64,000 nucleotides of DNA from Phallusia fumigata (GCA_008931825.1 QXVZ01006028.1:1-64000); one strand, 5' to 3'; positions 36,001-47,880 are shown, numbered from the stretch's first letter. Translations and numbers: made by a program. Notes: generated by a model not told the origin, from the sequence alone.

Positions 36001-36941
36001 GGATTTTGCCAAACCTGCCCAAAACACAACACCTAACACGAGCGAATCGAGGGCCAATGGTTACAGCATTCTCACTTAACCAGCACATTCATGTACCTCC
36101 ATATTGGGGTCGTAACCGTATGTCGTAGCCGTCACCCATCAAGCTGTCCAGTGTGTGTTTGATCCTCGTCTGCAAATCCATGTTCTCCTTGCTCGTGGTT
36201 GCTCCCCTTCCACTGAAAGAAGAGAGTAAGTTTGCATTATTGCAGTAAATACAGTCACAGGAACACTAAAAGGTAAAATAATGGCCGTGACTAAACGTTT
36301 TTCTCTTAACAGTGCTGGTTTGCAAATATTAAACAGCTATGTCACTTTCATGCAGCAAGCATTTTGCAAAATCATATAAGACATGGTATGTGGAAATATA
36401 TTACTATGTATAGTTAAAATTAGCACGTAAATTCATTCAAAAAGTGACGTACAGCACCAAACAAGATTACGTAAGGGAAATTTATTCGCGACCAGCCCAA
36501 TTAAATCCAATTTTTGCAACGTATCGGATCATAATACATAGCAGGTAGTAGGAGCTAACAATGTAAAATAACTTACGATACAATTACTATCTTGGAAACG
36601 TATGGAAAGGGTAAGTTCCTGTCGGAAACTAGGAAATACATTCATTGTTTGTTTACGTTTAGTGGGCCATCCAAATAATTTGCAAATTCGTCCTAAAAGT
36701 TCCACAAAATCGATTTTTAAAAACATTCACACAGAAATCTGGTATAAAGCGACAAAACTAATTCACAATTTACTCAGGCCAGCATAAAATGCGACTTCAA
36801 TCAATAGATATGATAAAAAAATCAATACCATATCATATTATACCAAACATATGAAAGCATTTAAACGAACCAATGCGATCGAACATACGCTTACCTCAGA
36901 ACAGGAGCCACAAACATGATAAAGGCGATTAGGCCCAACAT
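21040..36941 (-). CDS. GABRB: GABA-A receptor beta-like subunit
   Basis: This is a Cys-loop ligand-gated chloride channel subunit. The 11 exons in coding order are 36895-36941, 36097-36212, 33159-33226, 32540-32650, 27042-27151, 26425-26507, 25596-25724, 23495-23647, 22490-22710, 22012-22224 and 21040-21270. They total 493 aa. It has a signal peptide ([15 protein letters not shown]), then GYDIRLRP, loop A PDTYFVND, the Cys-loop from [14 protein letters not shown] to C, loop B ESYGYTT and loop C FATGSYPR, i.e. the principal GABA-binding face typical of beta subunits. M1 starts at [12 protein letters not shown]2 is [19 protein letters not shown], whose AAR entry indicates anion selectivity. M3 is followed by a Pro/Gln-rich M3-M4 loop, and M4 is [21 protein letters not shown]2 15' is Ser and 17' is Asn. 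It is head-to-head with the alpha-like gene. Confidence 0.94.
23754..23916. mobile_element. Small MITE with GC-rich 10-bp inverted ends (family E)
   Basis: The ends are tgggcgccgg and ccggcgccca, 163 bp apart. The sub-terminal caagaggggg on the left has a counterpart on the right arm. No target duplication is visible. It lies in the beta-subunit intron just 5' of the M1 exon. The 142-codon open frame across it is fortuitous. Confidence 0.7.
23917..24118. mobile_element. hAT-like MITE fragment (family F)
   Basis: Shares aaacgtacat, gaatatatcagt, then cccctaaaa, cgctttacg and a final agtgattcag with 63440-63577. The left end is missing or overwritten next to the element at 23754-23916. Confidence 0.65.
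27152..32539 (-). other. Beta-subunit intron 4 (5.4 kb)
   Basis: The largest intron in the window, between the loop D and loop A exons. 27152-30440 is AT-rich and featureless to me. 30480-31850 has distinctly higher GC and open frames of 80-95 codons with no recognisable motif. One hAT-type end lies at 31265-31345. No nested gene can be supported. Confidence 0.5.
31265..31345. mobile_element. hAT-type terminal fragment
   Basis: Ends with ggttgagaaacactgtt, the reverse complement of the common CAGTGTTTCTCAACC-type hAT terminus. It is preceded by GC-rich sub-terminal sequence (gcacacccagcaccatc). A matching opposite end was not identified with confidence. Confidence 0.45.
33227..36096 (-). other. 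Beta-subunit intron 2 (2.9 kb)
   Basis: Contains one family A MITE at 34432-34577 and otherwise AT-rich sequence with no coding or RNA signal that I recognise. Confidence 0.5.
34432..34577. mobile_element. Family A MITE, best-preserved arms
   Basis: The left arm is gagaacttgtacatagtgaa. The right arm, read on the other strand, is cagagcacttgtacatagtt, preceded by aataaaaacttaactgc. Both outer flanks resemble cttaattaaaaa. The total length is about 146 bp. The central gtaatgacaacagcaatggt and cgaaacgtttg match the other copies but have drifted. Confidence 0.8.
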
Positions 36942-39053
36942 TTCTGTTCAGTGTACAACACAATAAAGTGTTCAGCCCTGGTTAAAAAGGACTAAATGCA
37001 ATACTTTAAAGCTATTAACACACTATCTCCTAGCTGAAATGGAAATAAATTGTGCAGTCCAATTTTCGGAAGTGTTTTAGAACCTGTTAGCATACATTGA
37101 TACTGATAAAACGAATTAACTCTACATTAGACTTATTTACTTGCATATGAGGCATAGACTTTTACATGCTGATATTGTGGAGAGGTTCACATCCAATACC
37201 TTAGCATACGTAGCAAAAAAATGACAAAGGTTGAAAAACAGTCTTCAAAGTGATTTCTGGGAAAATATAAGTCAATATCAACGTTATTGCACCCAACAAA
37301 AATCACTTCGAAACGTAAATTTTTCGCAAAATACTACAGAGTTTCATGGCAAAGTTTAAATGACGCTTTATTTAGTGTTTTGACTTTTTTGTCTTGTGAT
37401 CTATGTTTATCAACAAGGATCAACTTGCTATTTCAGCCAAGAGAGTTTTATGGAAAAAATGAAAATGACATTTTGTTTAGTGTTTTAATGTTTTTGTCCA
37501 GTGACCCATGTTTATCAACAATGATCACATGTAGTTTGCATTGACTTGCTATTTCAACTACAACCCTTCAACGCGTCTGTCCCGGTGTTTATTATCAACA
37601 CCAAGCACATTGCATAATTTACAAGCGGCGCCTGGTGCAGATATTCGACGTTCCGAAACCCCATCTACATCAGCGGCTTCATGTTAACGCAACTAAATCA
37701 GCAATCAAAAAGGTGATACAAACCAGTACTTGTGTGAAACATTTTCTACATTTCGACAAACGCTGTTATCATCATCAGGAATGATTGTTTTACACACAAG
37801 AACTGGCTGAATTGTATCCTCTCATTGAGCATTTCAAACCGTGAATTATGTACACCAGCAATGAATATCAGGTATGTAGTAGTTATATGAATCGGTACAA
37901 TGCTATCGGTTAAGGTGTACAACAATTGGAAAACTCGTTTTTACTTTTCGTCTCCAAACAAGACAAAACTACTTTCAGAGATCTGTACAAAACACATGGT
38001 ACATTGTAACATAAAAGCAGCGGTCGTTATTTTACAGTTATCAACGACAACTGGCATTTTGTAACAATGCTTACAAACAAAAGCACATATTGCAAACAGT
38101 CAAAAAAGTCAAACTGTTATTAAATCATTCCGTTTTACGCAACAAATGTGCCCTTCACAATTTTCTACCAGATGGACTCTACCATGCCACCGAACAACCC
38201 AATTCTATTATGAAGTACACCGTCTACCTCTCAGTCAGTAAAAACCTTACAATCTACATTTACAACAACAATAGCTTCATGAACACATATGCCTTGCTGC
38301 AGCAACCCCGACAGTATAGAATGGAGCGTACATACGCCGTTCTGGCAGTTATCAATAAATGTAATTTCCTTGCCTTTGTTGCGTTTCTCTGTGTTATTGA
38401 TCGACGAACAGATGCAACGGCAAGTGAAGAAGCCCCCGCCCCTTCTACCCGTTGCGATGAGCTCTGAACGTCCATTGACAAGTCATTGCTACATCGATGT
38501 GGCGAGAGGTTAGGGCTGCTGTTTTTGTATGCAAGTAAGCAGTAGCGTCTTGGGCAGTCTGCGTGTTAATGAGTTGTTCGATTTACTAGGATTCTTTACT
38601 GCGAAAGACGTTACGTTTTTAAATGACAGGTTTTGGCCAGCTAATGTGTTAGAAAACTGTGTTGGTTGCTCTGTTTCCGCAAAGGTAAACCTAAGTCGAA
38701 AAAGTGTTATATCGTTTGTGTACAGTATGTTTATTGGATTAGATTTTCATTTAATAGCAAACAGGTATTTATCTATGTGGTCTAAAAATAGTTTTGGGGA
38801 ATGGTCATACTTTTGTTGTATTTGCTGTACTTAAAACAACCAATAGTTACGCCCTGACATAACGTTGTAAAATAGCTAAAACGAATGTAGACTGCGCAAA
38901 ACGGGTATTGGTTTCTACAACTGAAACTGCAAACAGAGAACAGCCAGAAGATTAATATTTCATTCTCTCTTTAAAGACAATTTGCAAGCTTCGCAAACGA
39001 CGAATACACACTACATTATATTGTTTGCAGGCCAATGTTTTGTTATCATCAAG
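36942..39053. promoter_or_regulatory. Shared 5' region of the head-to-head GABA-A beta and alpha genes
   Basis: A 2.1-kb spacer between the two start codons that should hold both promoters. It contains a tandem duplication at 37339-37556 and open frames at 38090-38467 and 38529-38834 with no recognisable domain. A pyrimidine-rich acceptor-like site, ttgtttgcag, sits 24 nt before the alpha ATG. It could be a 5' UTR splice or trans-splice acceptor, since tunicates use spliced leaders. Confidence 0.55.
37339..37556 (+). repeat. Tandem duplication of about 103 bp
   Basis: Copy 1 begins agagtttcatgg at 37339 and copy 2 begins agagttttatgg at 37442. Both contain tttagtgtttt, then atgtttatcaacaa and gacttgctatttca-type ends. 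The copies are clearly diverged, so the event is not recent. It lies between the beta and alpha genes. Confidence 0.75.
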
Positions 39054-42000
39054 ATGTTTAGAGTTATATATTCACTGAAGACTGTTGTTTTTTGCTTCGT
39101 AACAATTTTAGCATTCTCATATGCAATCGCTCCAAATGGCGGAAGGTAAGTAAAAATTTTACTGAAAAATCATTAAGTAAATTAGTATTTTAAACAACTG
39201 ATGTTGATAAAGATAAATTACATATACAATGGCCATTGTGGAGGATTTTGTTGTTTACAAACACCTTTTTAACAAATTTGCAAGAGAATATCAAGAGGCC
39301 AACGAAATTACTGACAGATTTTAATTCCTTCTACGATCAAAAACACAGACTCATTCTACGATCAAAAATTCATTCTGGGATTAATTGAAGTAAATTGGAA
39401 CCAACGTGTTGTATTGATTAAAAATCAGCTCCAAAACTTCCCCATGGTTCACATGCTACAATCGTATGTTATATCAAGAAAAACTGGGTCTGTTAGACTC
39501 ATTACTCTGAAACTTTTTGACTTTACTCGGTCGAAAAAACAAAACTGAGAATAAATTTGAAACACTTCGACCATAAAATGTTTCATTGTTTTTTGTTTAA
39601 ACCAACTCCTCTATAATTTATGTGGATCAGTCTACAAGATTATTGACTTCTGCCAATCAATATGCTATGTCCCTTTCACAACTTTTGTGCTCAATATCTG
39701 CACAACGTTCATAAAACTGTACGGTACTGTAAGCAAGTCACAATATTAAACAGCAACAAAACTTTATTCTGTCCCAAACAAAACTATCCAATAGCTTTTG
39801 GACGTTTATCTAAGCACCAAAAGACCAGTAAAGTAACCTTGCTACACACCTTCTTACAGGCACTGCTGCACAGTTACAAAACCCGAGCGCTTTCGGTCAA
39901 CGCAAAACCTAACAGATGTTTTATGTCATTTGCGCTTCGAGCCACCTGTGAACTACGTTTGTGTACTGCTGCCGGCCAATAACGCTTTTGCGCCTGCCAA
40001 ACGCCGATTACATTGTAAAATCGTTCAGGCAACAAAGTTTCATCAATATTACTATGGATCTAGCGTTTGGGAAAGAAATCTTTAGACATAAACAAGCGAA
40101 GAATATTAGAGTTTTGTATGGTTTTGGCACCTTGTCCATAAAGGCTTAGTGATAGCACAGTGGTTCCCAACACTTTTTAACCCATTCCCCCTTTAGTTTA
40201 TTTTGGAACTTTTCTTCTTTTCATACTAAACAAAAAGTGATAAAAAGTAATGTTATATAATTTGAAACAACCGGTCTATCTAAAAAGAAATGTTACGCTT
40301 GTTATAAATAAGTTCACAATAAAATGGAAATTCCTTCCTGGTTGGGAACCACTTAAGTCTCTAGCATTTCATAACAAAACACGGTTTTAACATTCAGAAC
40401 TGACACCAACATACGGAACCGCGCCAGTTTAAAGCGAAAACAGAAGAGTGAAGAAAGAACTTGCACAAGGAAAGTCTGTCCGGAAGATATCACCGAGACT
40501 ATGGACACGTTTCTACTAAACTATGACAACAGAATCAGACCAGGATTCAATGGTAAATTTTTTCGCCATTTTATTTTGTAACATCCTTTAAAAATGTACG
40601 TAAAACTTAAATCCAGACCTGTAGCGATCGAACACTTTTGGCACCATACAGTGTTTGACCATAAACTAAACAGCCACTACATTTTTGGGCGATTTTAGTG
40701 GTTAATTTTGATAGGATTGGAAACTATTTTTGTGTCGAGACCCTGACGTATCATTGACAAATATAGGAAATTCGTTTAGCTGAATTACGAAACTCGCTTT
40801 GTACGTGGCGGACAATTTAACAAAAAGGAATTGATTTGTCCAAACCTGAAAAAAACACCTAAATTTGCCGCTTTAAATTTAGAAATTACTATTACTAATC
40901 CCAAACAGAATAACATAAAATTGAAACAGAATAAAAGTAAATCTAATATGGAACACTTTACAGAATCTCTGTGTAAACAATAACCATGTCGACGTCGTCC
41001 ACCCAAACTCACATGATGCTTCATAGCAGGGGTGTACAACTATTTATCGTGGCTGGCCACGTCATACAACTGTTATAATGCTGAGGTGTCCTGACATTCT
41101 ATAGCAGAGTTACACAACCGTTTTGCTATTGCCGACAGCTTAACCGACTTTATTATCCTAAGCCGCCATTAAGTCCAAGTTATTTTGTAATAATTTCATG
41201 TTAAGAAAGATTGGGTTTTATCGAGTAATTTCCCATTGATTCGTGCCTACAAGCGGAATAACATGTCAATTTCTTAATGACTTCCTCTTCTAACATGCTT
41301 TTTATCCAGCCAAAAGGTTTTCACCACGGCACGGCGGGCCATTACATATACTTTAATATATATTTGCGCGGCCTCATAAAATTATAACCGTGTAACAAGC
41401 GACTGCACGACAGCAGGTTGTGCACCCAAAAAATTTAATAAACGGTCATCCCAATAGGAAAGAATTCGCAATCAAATTACTCAATAAATTTAAAAATACC
41501 CGCAAAGACGTTACAAACAACATTTCTACGACCTTCCAGACTAAACCAATACAAAGCAGGACACATAAATGGGTACCGAGGGCCTCTGGTTTATGTCTTA
41601 AGTACTTACAATAAAAGTAGACAAGCAATCACAAAACCATATCACTCTTTTACAATTTTTTAAAGTTTCATGATTTGTAATTACAACTCGCTCGGACATC
41701 CTAACCTCATTTTGTGGTTGAATGAGTTTATTGATTGCAATTACTCAGGTTTGACAAGAAGGCAGCAAACGCTCTCACGCTGCCCTTTACTTTGATTGTG
41801 ACTGTCAGTATGTTTTTATCAGGATCAAATGATTTGGGATTAATCTATGCATTTTTGATTTCATTTAACCCTAACAAATATTTTTTGTTAATTCTGGTGT
41901 CATTTACATGTATTCGACGTCATCAACGATGTCATCCATCAATATTGAAAATTTTAGAGGTTTTGTTACTGTATTGGACCTTTTTTTTATTTATTTGGTT

Positions 42001-45000
42001 GCTAACTTTCAACAATTTTACGTGTTCCACAGACGGTCCGACTAAAGTTTACAGCTACTTTTACGTAACCGGTTTCGGGCCAGCGTCAGAGCAAGATATG
42101 GAATACACCATGGACATGTTTTTTCGGCAAAAGTGAGCAAACGATTTTGATTTGTCCTCATGAAATGCTCGTTTTAAATCCAATTTTTGCGTTTTGTACA
42201 AACTGTTATGATTACAATAATAGTTATAATTAGAAAACCCAGTAGGATTTATAACTATCGACATTACGTATTTATATACATATGAACATGTTCTACCATG
42301 TGTTTGTATTAAAACGCACACCCATTAAAACTTCTAATTTTAAACACAGAAAATAAAACAGTTTTGGAAATACTTGTTTCCTTTTTTAGCCGAAAGCAGG
42401 ATGTAAATTAATTAGGCATCGACGTCAGACGACAAATCGTCAATATTACATCGTATAGTCTGTTTTGACAAGCGGCCGCAAGCCAAATTCAGGGTATTCG
42501 TACGTTTTCTGTTTCCACCGATCTTCTGCATAATTCATGTCGGGTCCAAATTCGCTCCACGGCGAAAATACAAGAAGCAGACTGATTATGTTGTATTCGT
42601 TTTGGTCCCAGTCACGCGACAGTTTAATTTTGTACCGTAGCGGTATGCAATAATCTAGATCCACTGCAAAATGCTTGCAGTGAACATTTGTAGTTCCTAC
42701 TTTGGGACAAAACTCAATTGGAAAAAGATACGCTGCAATGATGTTCATTTTTTGGGCGAAGACATTTTTCCAATGCTTATATTTTTAAGTCGTTTGTTAA
42801 ATTGTTTTCATGTGTTTTGCCACGACAGTATATAAATATTTAGGGCAAAATGACACGCGATTTTAATTTGTTCAAACACATAACGTTATAAAAACTAATA
42901 GTTTAACATCAGCAGTCATCATGCAATGTGATGACCATACATAGTTCAATGCAGGCCTAAGTTTCAATCCCAAGTGTTCGTGTTGTAACAGTCCCCAAAA
43001 AGGCAGACCACCTTTTAGTGACCAAATACAGCCTAAAATCAAAACAGCAACTCTTACCTTGTAAAATTTTCCGCAAGGTGGCGGGATGATCGTCTCGCTT
43101 TCAAGGACATGAACAAGAATATCACAGAGCTGAAGTTAAACAACAAGATGGTGCAAATGTTGTGGACACCGGACAGTTTCTTTCGCAACGGCAAGAAGTC
43201 AATCGCACACAACATAACCGTCCCAAATCGACTGCTTCGAATTGATCCCGAAGGAAATATTCTTTACACAATGAGGTTAGGCTACGATGGAGTTTGGTAT
43301 AACAGTGTTTACAACTATTTCCTATTTTATTTATGGTTTAAGTTTACATTGTTATAACCGCGGGTGGAAGGTTCGAATTTCGATCAAAATTTATGTTACA
43401 GGTTGACAATTAAAGCAAAATGCCCAATGATTTTAATTGATTTTCCAATGGACGTTCACACTTGTCATCTAGTGTACGGAAGCTACGGTTACACTAAGGT
43501 GGGTAAGAAAATAAAATTTCGATCAAAAATGTAGCCACTGTACTTGTAATTTCACTTAAACAATATATACAGTAATTGGTATTGAATATAAGCAGTTACG
43601 ATTTACTTGGAATTATATACTTACATGAGTACGTAGGGCAGTCCATCTAATGCATCTTACATATAGCAACAAAACAACATACACTACAAAGTTAACCTAT
43701 ACATCAATCATGCCTAGTAAAACTGCAACCAGTAAAATAACTGAAAAAGCTGTCCACCTTAATAACTGGTCACAGCGAAGCAACATTTTAAGTTATCACA
43801 CGCATTGTTACGTCATACCGAATAGAAGTCGATTGTTGGGCGTGATTTTCTAATGGCGGGAAAACAGCCATAGCGAAAAATTTGCAACAAGCAACCAGGT
43901 CTTGTGTACAAAAAGTAAAATGAAAAGCCTCGACAGTGTAGATTAGAAGATTGTAGAGCATATATTCTTCTACAGGATCAAGTCCAGTTTATTTGGTTCG
44001 AGGACAACGACACACAGCCAGTTGACGTTCCACAATCTTCATCAAGACTCAATCAGTTTGAACTCATCAACTATACGTGGAAATCTGACGTCATTTTCAC
44101 AGTATCAGGTATACGTCTTTAAGTTTACATGATAGGCGTAAGAGGGTTCTTTAAAATCTTAGGGTATGTTTCAACCTGTAAGCTTGCCTGATGAGCAAAT
44201 GTTAACTTAAAACGTTTGTAAAAAAAACCAAGGGGAAGCTAACATAAACTTTTTCTGGTTGTCACTTCAAACGAATTATACTGTAATTCCATTTTTAAAC
44301 AACTTGTTTGCAAATTTGGAATGTAAAATAATGAAAGAACTGTTAGTTTCCATAAAAACCGATTGTTTTTGTCATAGGCGAGTACTCCGTTTTGGAAACC
44401 AAGTTTCACTTAAAACGCCAGATGGGATATTACGTCATTCAAACTTACGTACCGTGTGTTTTAATCGTCATTCTGTCACAGGTAAGCACAAAGTGAGGTT
44501 AAGATTTTATTTAATGTTTTTATTTATACTATAGACATGGGACAGAAACGTAGAATATCATAAAAATGGATGAAATTTATCAAGGGGTATTTTTGCATTT
44601 AGATTTCATTTTGGATCAATAAAGAAGCTGTTCCTGCAAGAACTGTTTCTGGTAAGTTTGACTTTAACATACCATTGTCTTTTTGATTTAATTTTTTTTG
44701 CTTAAATATCAAGTTTGAACGAAATTGTACCTCATACCATGTGGTTCAATTATCATTATCTTTGGGAAGTTTAGCAATTTAACATTTTCTTAAATCTTAT
44801 TTTGTAAGAGCAACCAATAACAAAGATATTTGATTTCACTATGCAGGGATTATGACTGTGCTTAACTTGACAACACTCAGTATCAGCACGAGGCAATCTC
44901 TTCCCAAAGTCGCATACGCTACTGCTCTAGATTGGTACATGGCGGTCTGTTTCGCGTTCTGCTTCGCTGCACTTATCGAATTTGCCTCGGGTGTGTGATT

Positions 45001-47400
45001 TCTATTGTGGATTAGGTTTTAATTGTTGTCAATGCCGCTGATTTACTTCAAACTATGTCATCACATTAAATCGTTTTTTTTCTTTGTACCTACGCTACAA
45101 ATCAATGCCCTGAAAAAGCTGGATATTGTTAAACAAACACTGTTGTTACTGAGGGAAGTAGAACTAGTCATTGTAACACGCTGTTGCTAATGCCAAAGAA
45201 AGAAGTATCCAGGTGGCACAAATTTGGGAAGGACATTTTGTGGTGACCCAAAATATAAATATTTAATTTTGGTAAAATAAATGGTTGCAACAGTTTGTTT
45301 TCTTATTTTTACCACCTTCAAACCTGGAATATTCCCATCTCAGAGTTACAAAGTATTATCGGACGTTTTTAAAGGTCGGTTAATTAAAATACACTTATAA
45401 GTTAAACACAACAAACTTTGCCCTATTACTGAAAAAACACTTAGCTTAAAATAAGATTATTACATTACCTGTTTACTGGCAGTGCATTACTTCCATCTGC
45501 AAGTGGAGAAATCAAGTCGTAAGGAAAACAACTCGGAGGCAAATATGTTTCACTCCTGTGCGGCGTTTCGGAAAAGGTGCATACGATTAACCAAGTGGTT
45601 CCCAACCTTTTTTTGATGCATTACCCGAGATAACTTTGGAACTTTTCATTCCTCTCCTATCAGACAAGAAGTGATGTATCAGACAACAGGTTAAAACCAC
45701 TGGTCCACCAAAAAGGAGAAATATTCTTTTCCTTAACTTCTAAAAATCTCCCTGTGGAGGATTTCTCCCCGATTGAAAATCACTGGCTTAACTGATAACT
45801 GTACCAAATTTTGTGTAAAGTCGGCAAACTATTCAGTAAAGAGACACACTCCAGTGTCCCATCAACGCCAACTAGCGGTTACGTAAATCATTTTATGCAA
45901 CAAACAACGTGATGTCGAAATCGTAACATTCAATTTTGCTTGTTCAGGCTGATTGAGATACGGCGCGGCGAAGGTCGTATGAAGGTCAACCTGCGTGATT
46001 TATTCAAAATGGCTTCGGGAATGCAGTTGGATAGAAAGAAAGATTTCGAATATTACCTGCGACGAATGGCGGGCTTTATATTACCGCGTAAGTTTATCAG
46101 ACGTTGTTATGTTTTGTCGTGGGCCATCAGAACATAAGTTTATATGGCGGACCAGTGTATAATGACCCAAAATTTAACTATCAAGATAGCCAACGTTATG
46201 ATAAATTTAATGGTAAATAGCCATTTGGTATACGCCTTGTAACCGGGACCTATGTACAAGCTTTTGTGGCGTTTAATCTTTACAACATAAAAAGTCATGG
46301 TTATCAGCAACGACGACAGTACGGTACTAAACGCTGCAAAAATCATGCAAATGTACGGTACGCCCTTTGCTACAAGGTATCCAGCACGCATAACTCATTA
46401 CGTACAGTTTCGTGCTGCCATTCTTGGTAATCAAACTCTAAAATTCGGAGTTACAATTCGCGTGCCTGAAGTTGGACGACGTTGTGAAAAACGTTCAAGT
46501 ATTTATGCATCATCAGCGCAGCGATTATACAGTGATATCTGTTATGAGTTGTTTCATCTTTTGACCTCTAGTAAACTTCTTTGGTGCTGTACCTTAAAAG
46601 GTTCACTGTAAAATTGTTGGGTGTTGTACCTTGGCAGGTCACTGGTTAAGCGAGATGAGCCCGAGGAAGATGGACGTGAACGCGTCGGATGTGAAACTTG
46701 CTCAAAAACTCCTTGACGCAGCAGAAGAACAAATTAATGAAGTTACTAGATCGCAGGTATTGCTATTAGTATTCTAAAGGTCTTTCGGGTAGTAAATTTA
46801 CTTGGGAGATCCGCTATAAGTTTGTTAGGGCCGGATGAACAATTGGTTTTCGGTTAGTACTGTTCTGTAAACTGTGATGATGGTTTAAGATACCCTCTTA
46901 AACAGGCAATTCCATCTTAAACAGGTATCTTTCAGAAATATTTATGGTTCCTCTTCCACGAAGGGGAAACATATTATTTTTTCTAAAGCGAGTTTGCTCC
47001 CACTTTTTGGTAAAGAAAGAGTTGTTCAAGTTTCTTCAAATTTCACACATGATAGATGGGGGTTTAAAGTTGTGCACTGACAACTTCTTACCCCAGTTTC
47101 ACCCATCGATTCACCCAACCCCAAAACAGCAATATATTAATAGTTTATTGGCGTTGTTAACAAAAGGTCCTGTACGCCAATCTGCCTCTGCCGTTAAATG
47201 TAACACGTACTAAAATACCAAATCACTAACTGACAAACACTGCTACCATCTGCGTATTTTTCGCACAGGGCGGAGTGAACCGAATCGACCGGGTTTCGCG
47301 CGTCGCTTTCCCGCTGGCGTTCTTCTTCTTCAACGGCATCTACTGGTTTGTCTACCTGTCGCATCAAGCCCACGAGGTGGCGCACAGGCTCAACCCGTAA
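39054..47400 (+). CDS. GABRA: GABA-A receptor alpha-like subunit
   Basis: This is a Cys-loop chloride channel subunit. The 13 exons are 39054-39145, 40398-40552, 42033-42132, 43078-43275, 43402-43498, 43976-44108, 44378-44481, 44603-44651, 44847-44990, 45483-45576, 45948-46087, 46638-46756 and 47269-47400. They total 518 aa. It has a signal peptide ([20 protein letters not shown]), then [14 protein letters not shown], the alpha-type loop D region [20 protein letters not shown], loop [18 protein letters not shown], the Cys-loop [15 protein letters not shown], and M1 [13 protein letters not shown]2 is [20 protein letters not shown], then M3, a long basic M3-M4 loop, and M4 [19 protein letters not shown]. 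It matches vertebrate alpha subunits best. Unusual points are Met at M2 6', Ser at 3' and Arg in loop A. Confidence 0.93.
40159..40354. mobile_element. hAT-like MITE (family B), alpha intron 1
   Basis: The left end is cagtggttcccaacactttt and the right end is ctggttgggaaccactta, an inverted repeat of about 15 bp. It is about 196 bp, AT-rich and non-coding. The same ends recur at 45592, 47540, 47675, 59794 and 61494. The target duplication is unclear. Confidence 0.8.
42446..42748 (-). CDS. Possible nested single-exon small protein (100 aa) in alpha intron 3
   Basis: An ATG-to-stop frame of 100 codons lies on the strand opposite the GABA-A alpha gene, wholly inside its intron. It begins [16 protein letters not shown] and ends VKTDYTM. 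Base composition and codon choice are more balanced than in the surrounding AT-rich intron, with aromatic/charged runs such as [10 protein letters not shown] and YAEDRWKQK that look protein-like. I recognise no family and no clear polyadenylation signal. It may be a real nested gene, a decayed gene or chance. Confidence 0.3.
   Translation of the reverse strand: MNIIAAYLFPIEFCPKVGTTNVHCKHFAVDLDYCIPLRYKIKLSRDWDQNEYNIISLLLVFSPWSEFGPDMNYAEDRWKQKTYEYPEFGLRPLVKTDYTM
45592..45796. mobile_element. hAT-like MITE (family B), alpha intron 10
   Basis: The left end is ccaagtggttcccaaccttt and the right end is gattgaaaatcactgg. The inner part includes tgatgcattaccc and aactttggaacttttcat, as in the other family B copies. 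It is older-looking than the copy at 40159. Confidence 0.7.
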
Positions 47401-47539
47401 GAGCTGGTACGCAGGACACTATATGGACTCAACTGCATGCGCTGGCATTAAGTTTTTCACATAGGATTGTGTCTGTAGCAAAAATCGATCAACATATTTG
47501 TTTTTCACGCTGCGTAAAAACGGGCATTTGCGAAGCGCA

Positions 47540-47625
47540 GTGGTTGCCAATATTTTTTTGTGCATTTTCCTTCTGCTTATTTTGGAACTTTTCATTAACA
47601 TCGATGAAGCGAACATCGATCTAAG
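47540..47625. mobile_element. hAT-like MITE (family B), left-end fragment
   Basis: Starts cagtggttgccaatattttt and continues with the family phrase ttattttggaacttttcatt. No matching right end is present before the next copy at 47675. Confidence 0.6.
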
Positions 47626-47674
47626 GTTTTTTACTGTACGGTACGCAAGTAAGGGCAGTTACTGAGCTAAGCGC

Positions 47675-47880
47675 TTTCGTTCCCAACTGTTTTTGATTCA
47701 TATCCACGCTTGCTTGTTTTGGAACGTTAATTTCTTCCCTAATAGACAAGTAAGTAATATGCATAAAAAAGGTTGGACACCACTGGTTTACCTAAAAGAA
47801 CTACACTTATCATGAATAAACTATAAAGTGGAAATTTCGAGCCTTAACTCATAAAATTCCTCCCCCCGTTGGAAACCAAT
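47675..47880. mobile_element. hAT-like MITE (family B), 3' of alpha gene
   Basis: The left end is tttcgttcccaactgttttt and the right end is ccgttggaaaccaat. The flanks ctaagcgc and cttagcgc differ by one base, so they are a probable 8-bp target duplication. Confidence 0.7.

Noticed and set aside
38090-38834. Two plus-strand open frames upstream of the GABA-A alpha gene
   Set aside because: No recognisable domain, no joining splice sites and overlapping antisense frames. Treated as spacer.
41735-42136. 133-codon open frame on the plus strand
   Set aside because: Only its last part (42033-42132) is the GABA-A alpha exon. The upstream part is intron left open by chance.
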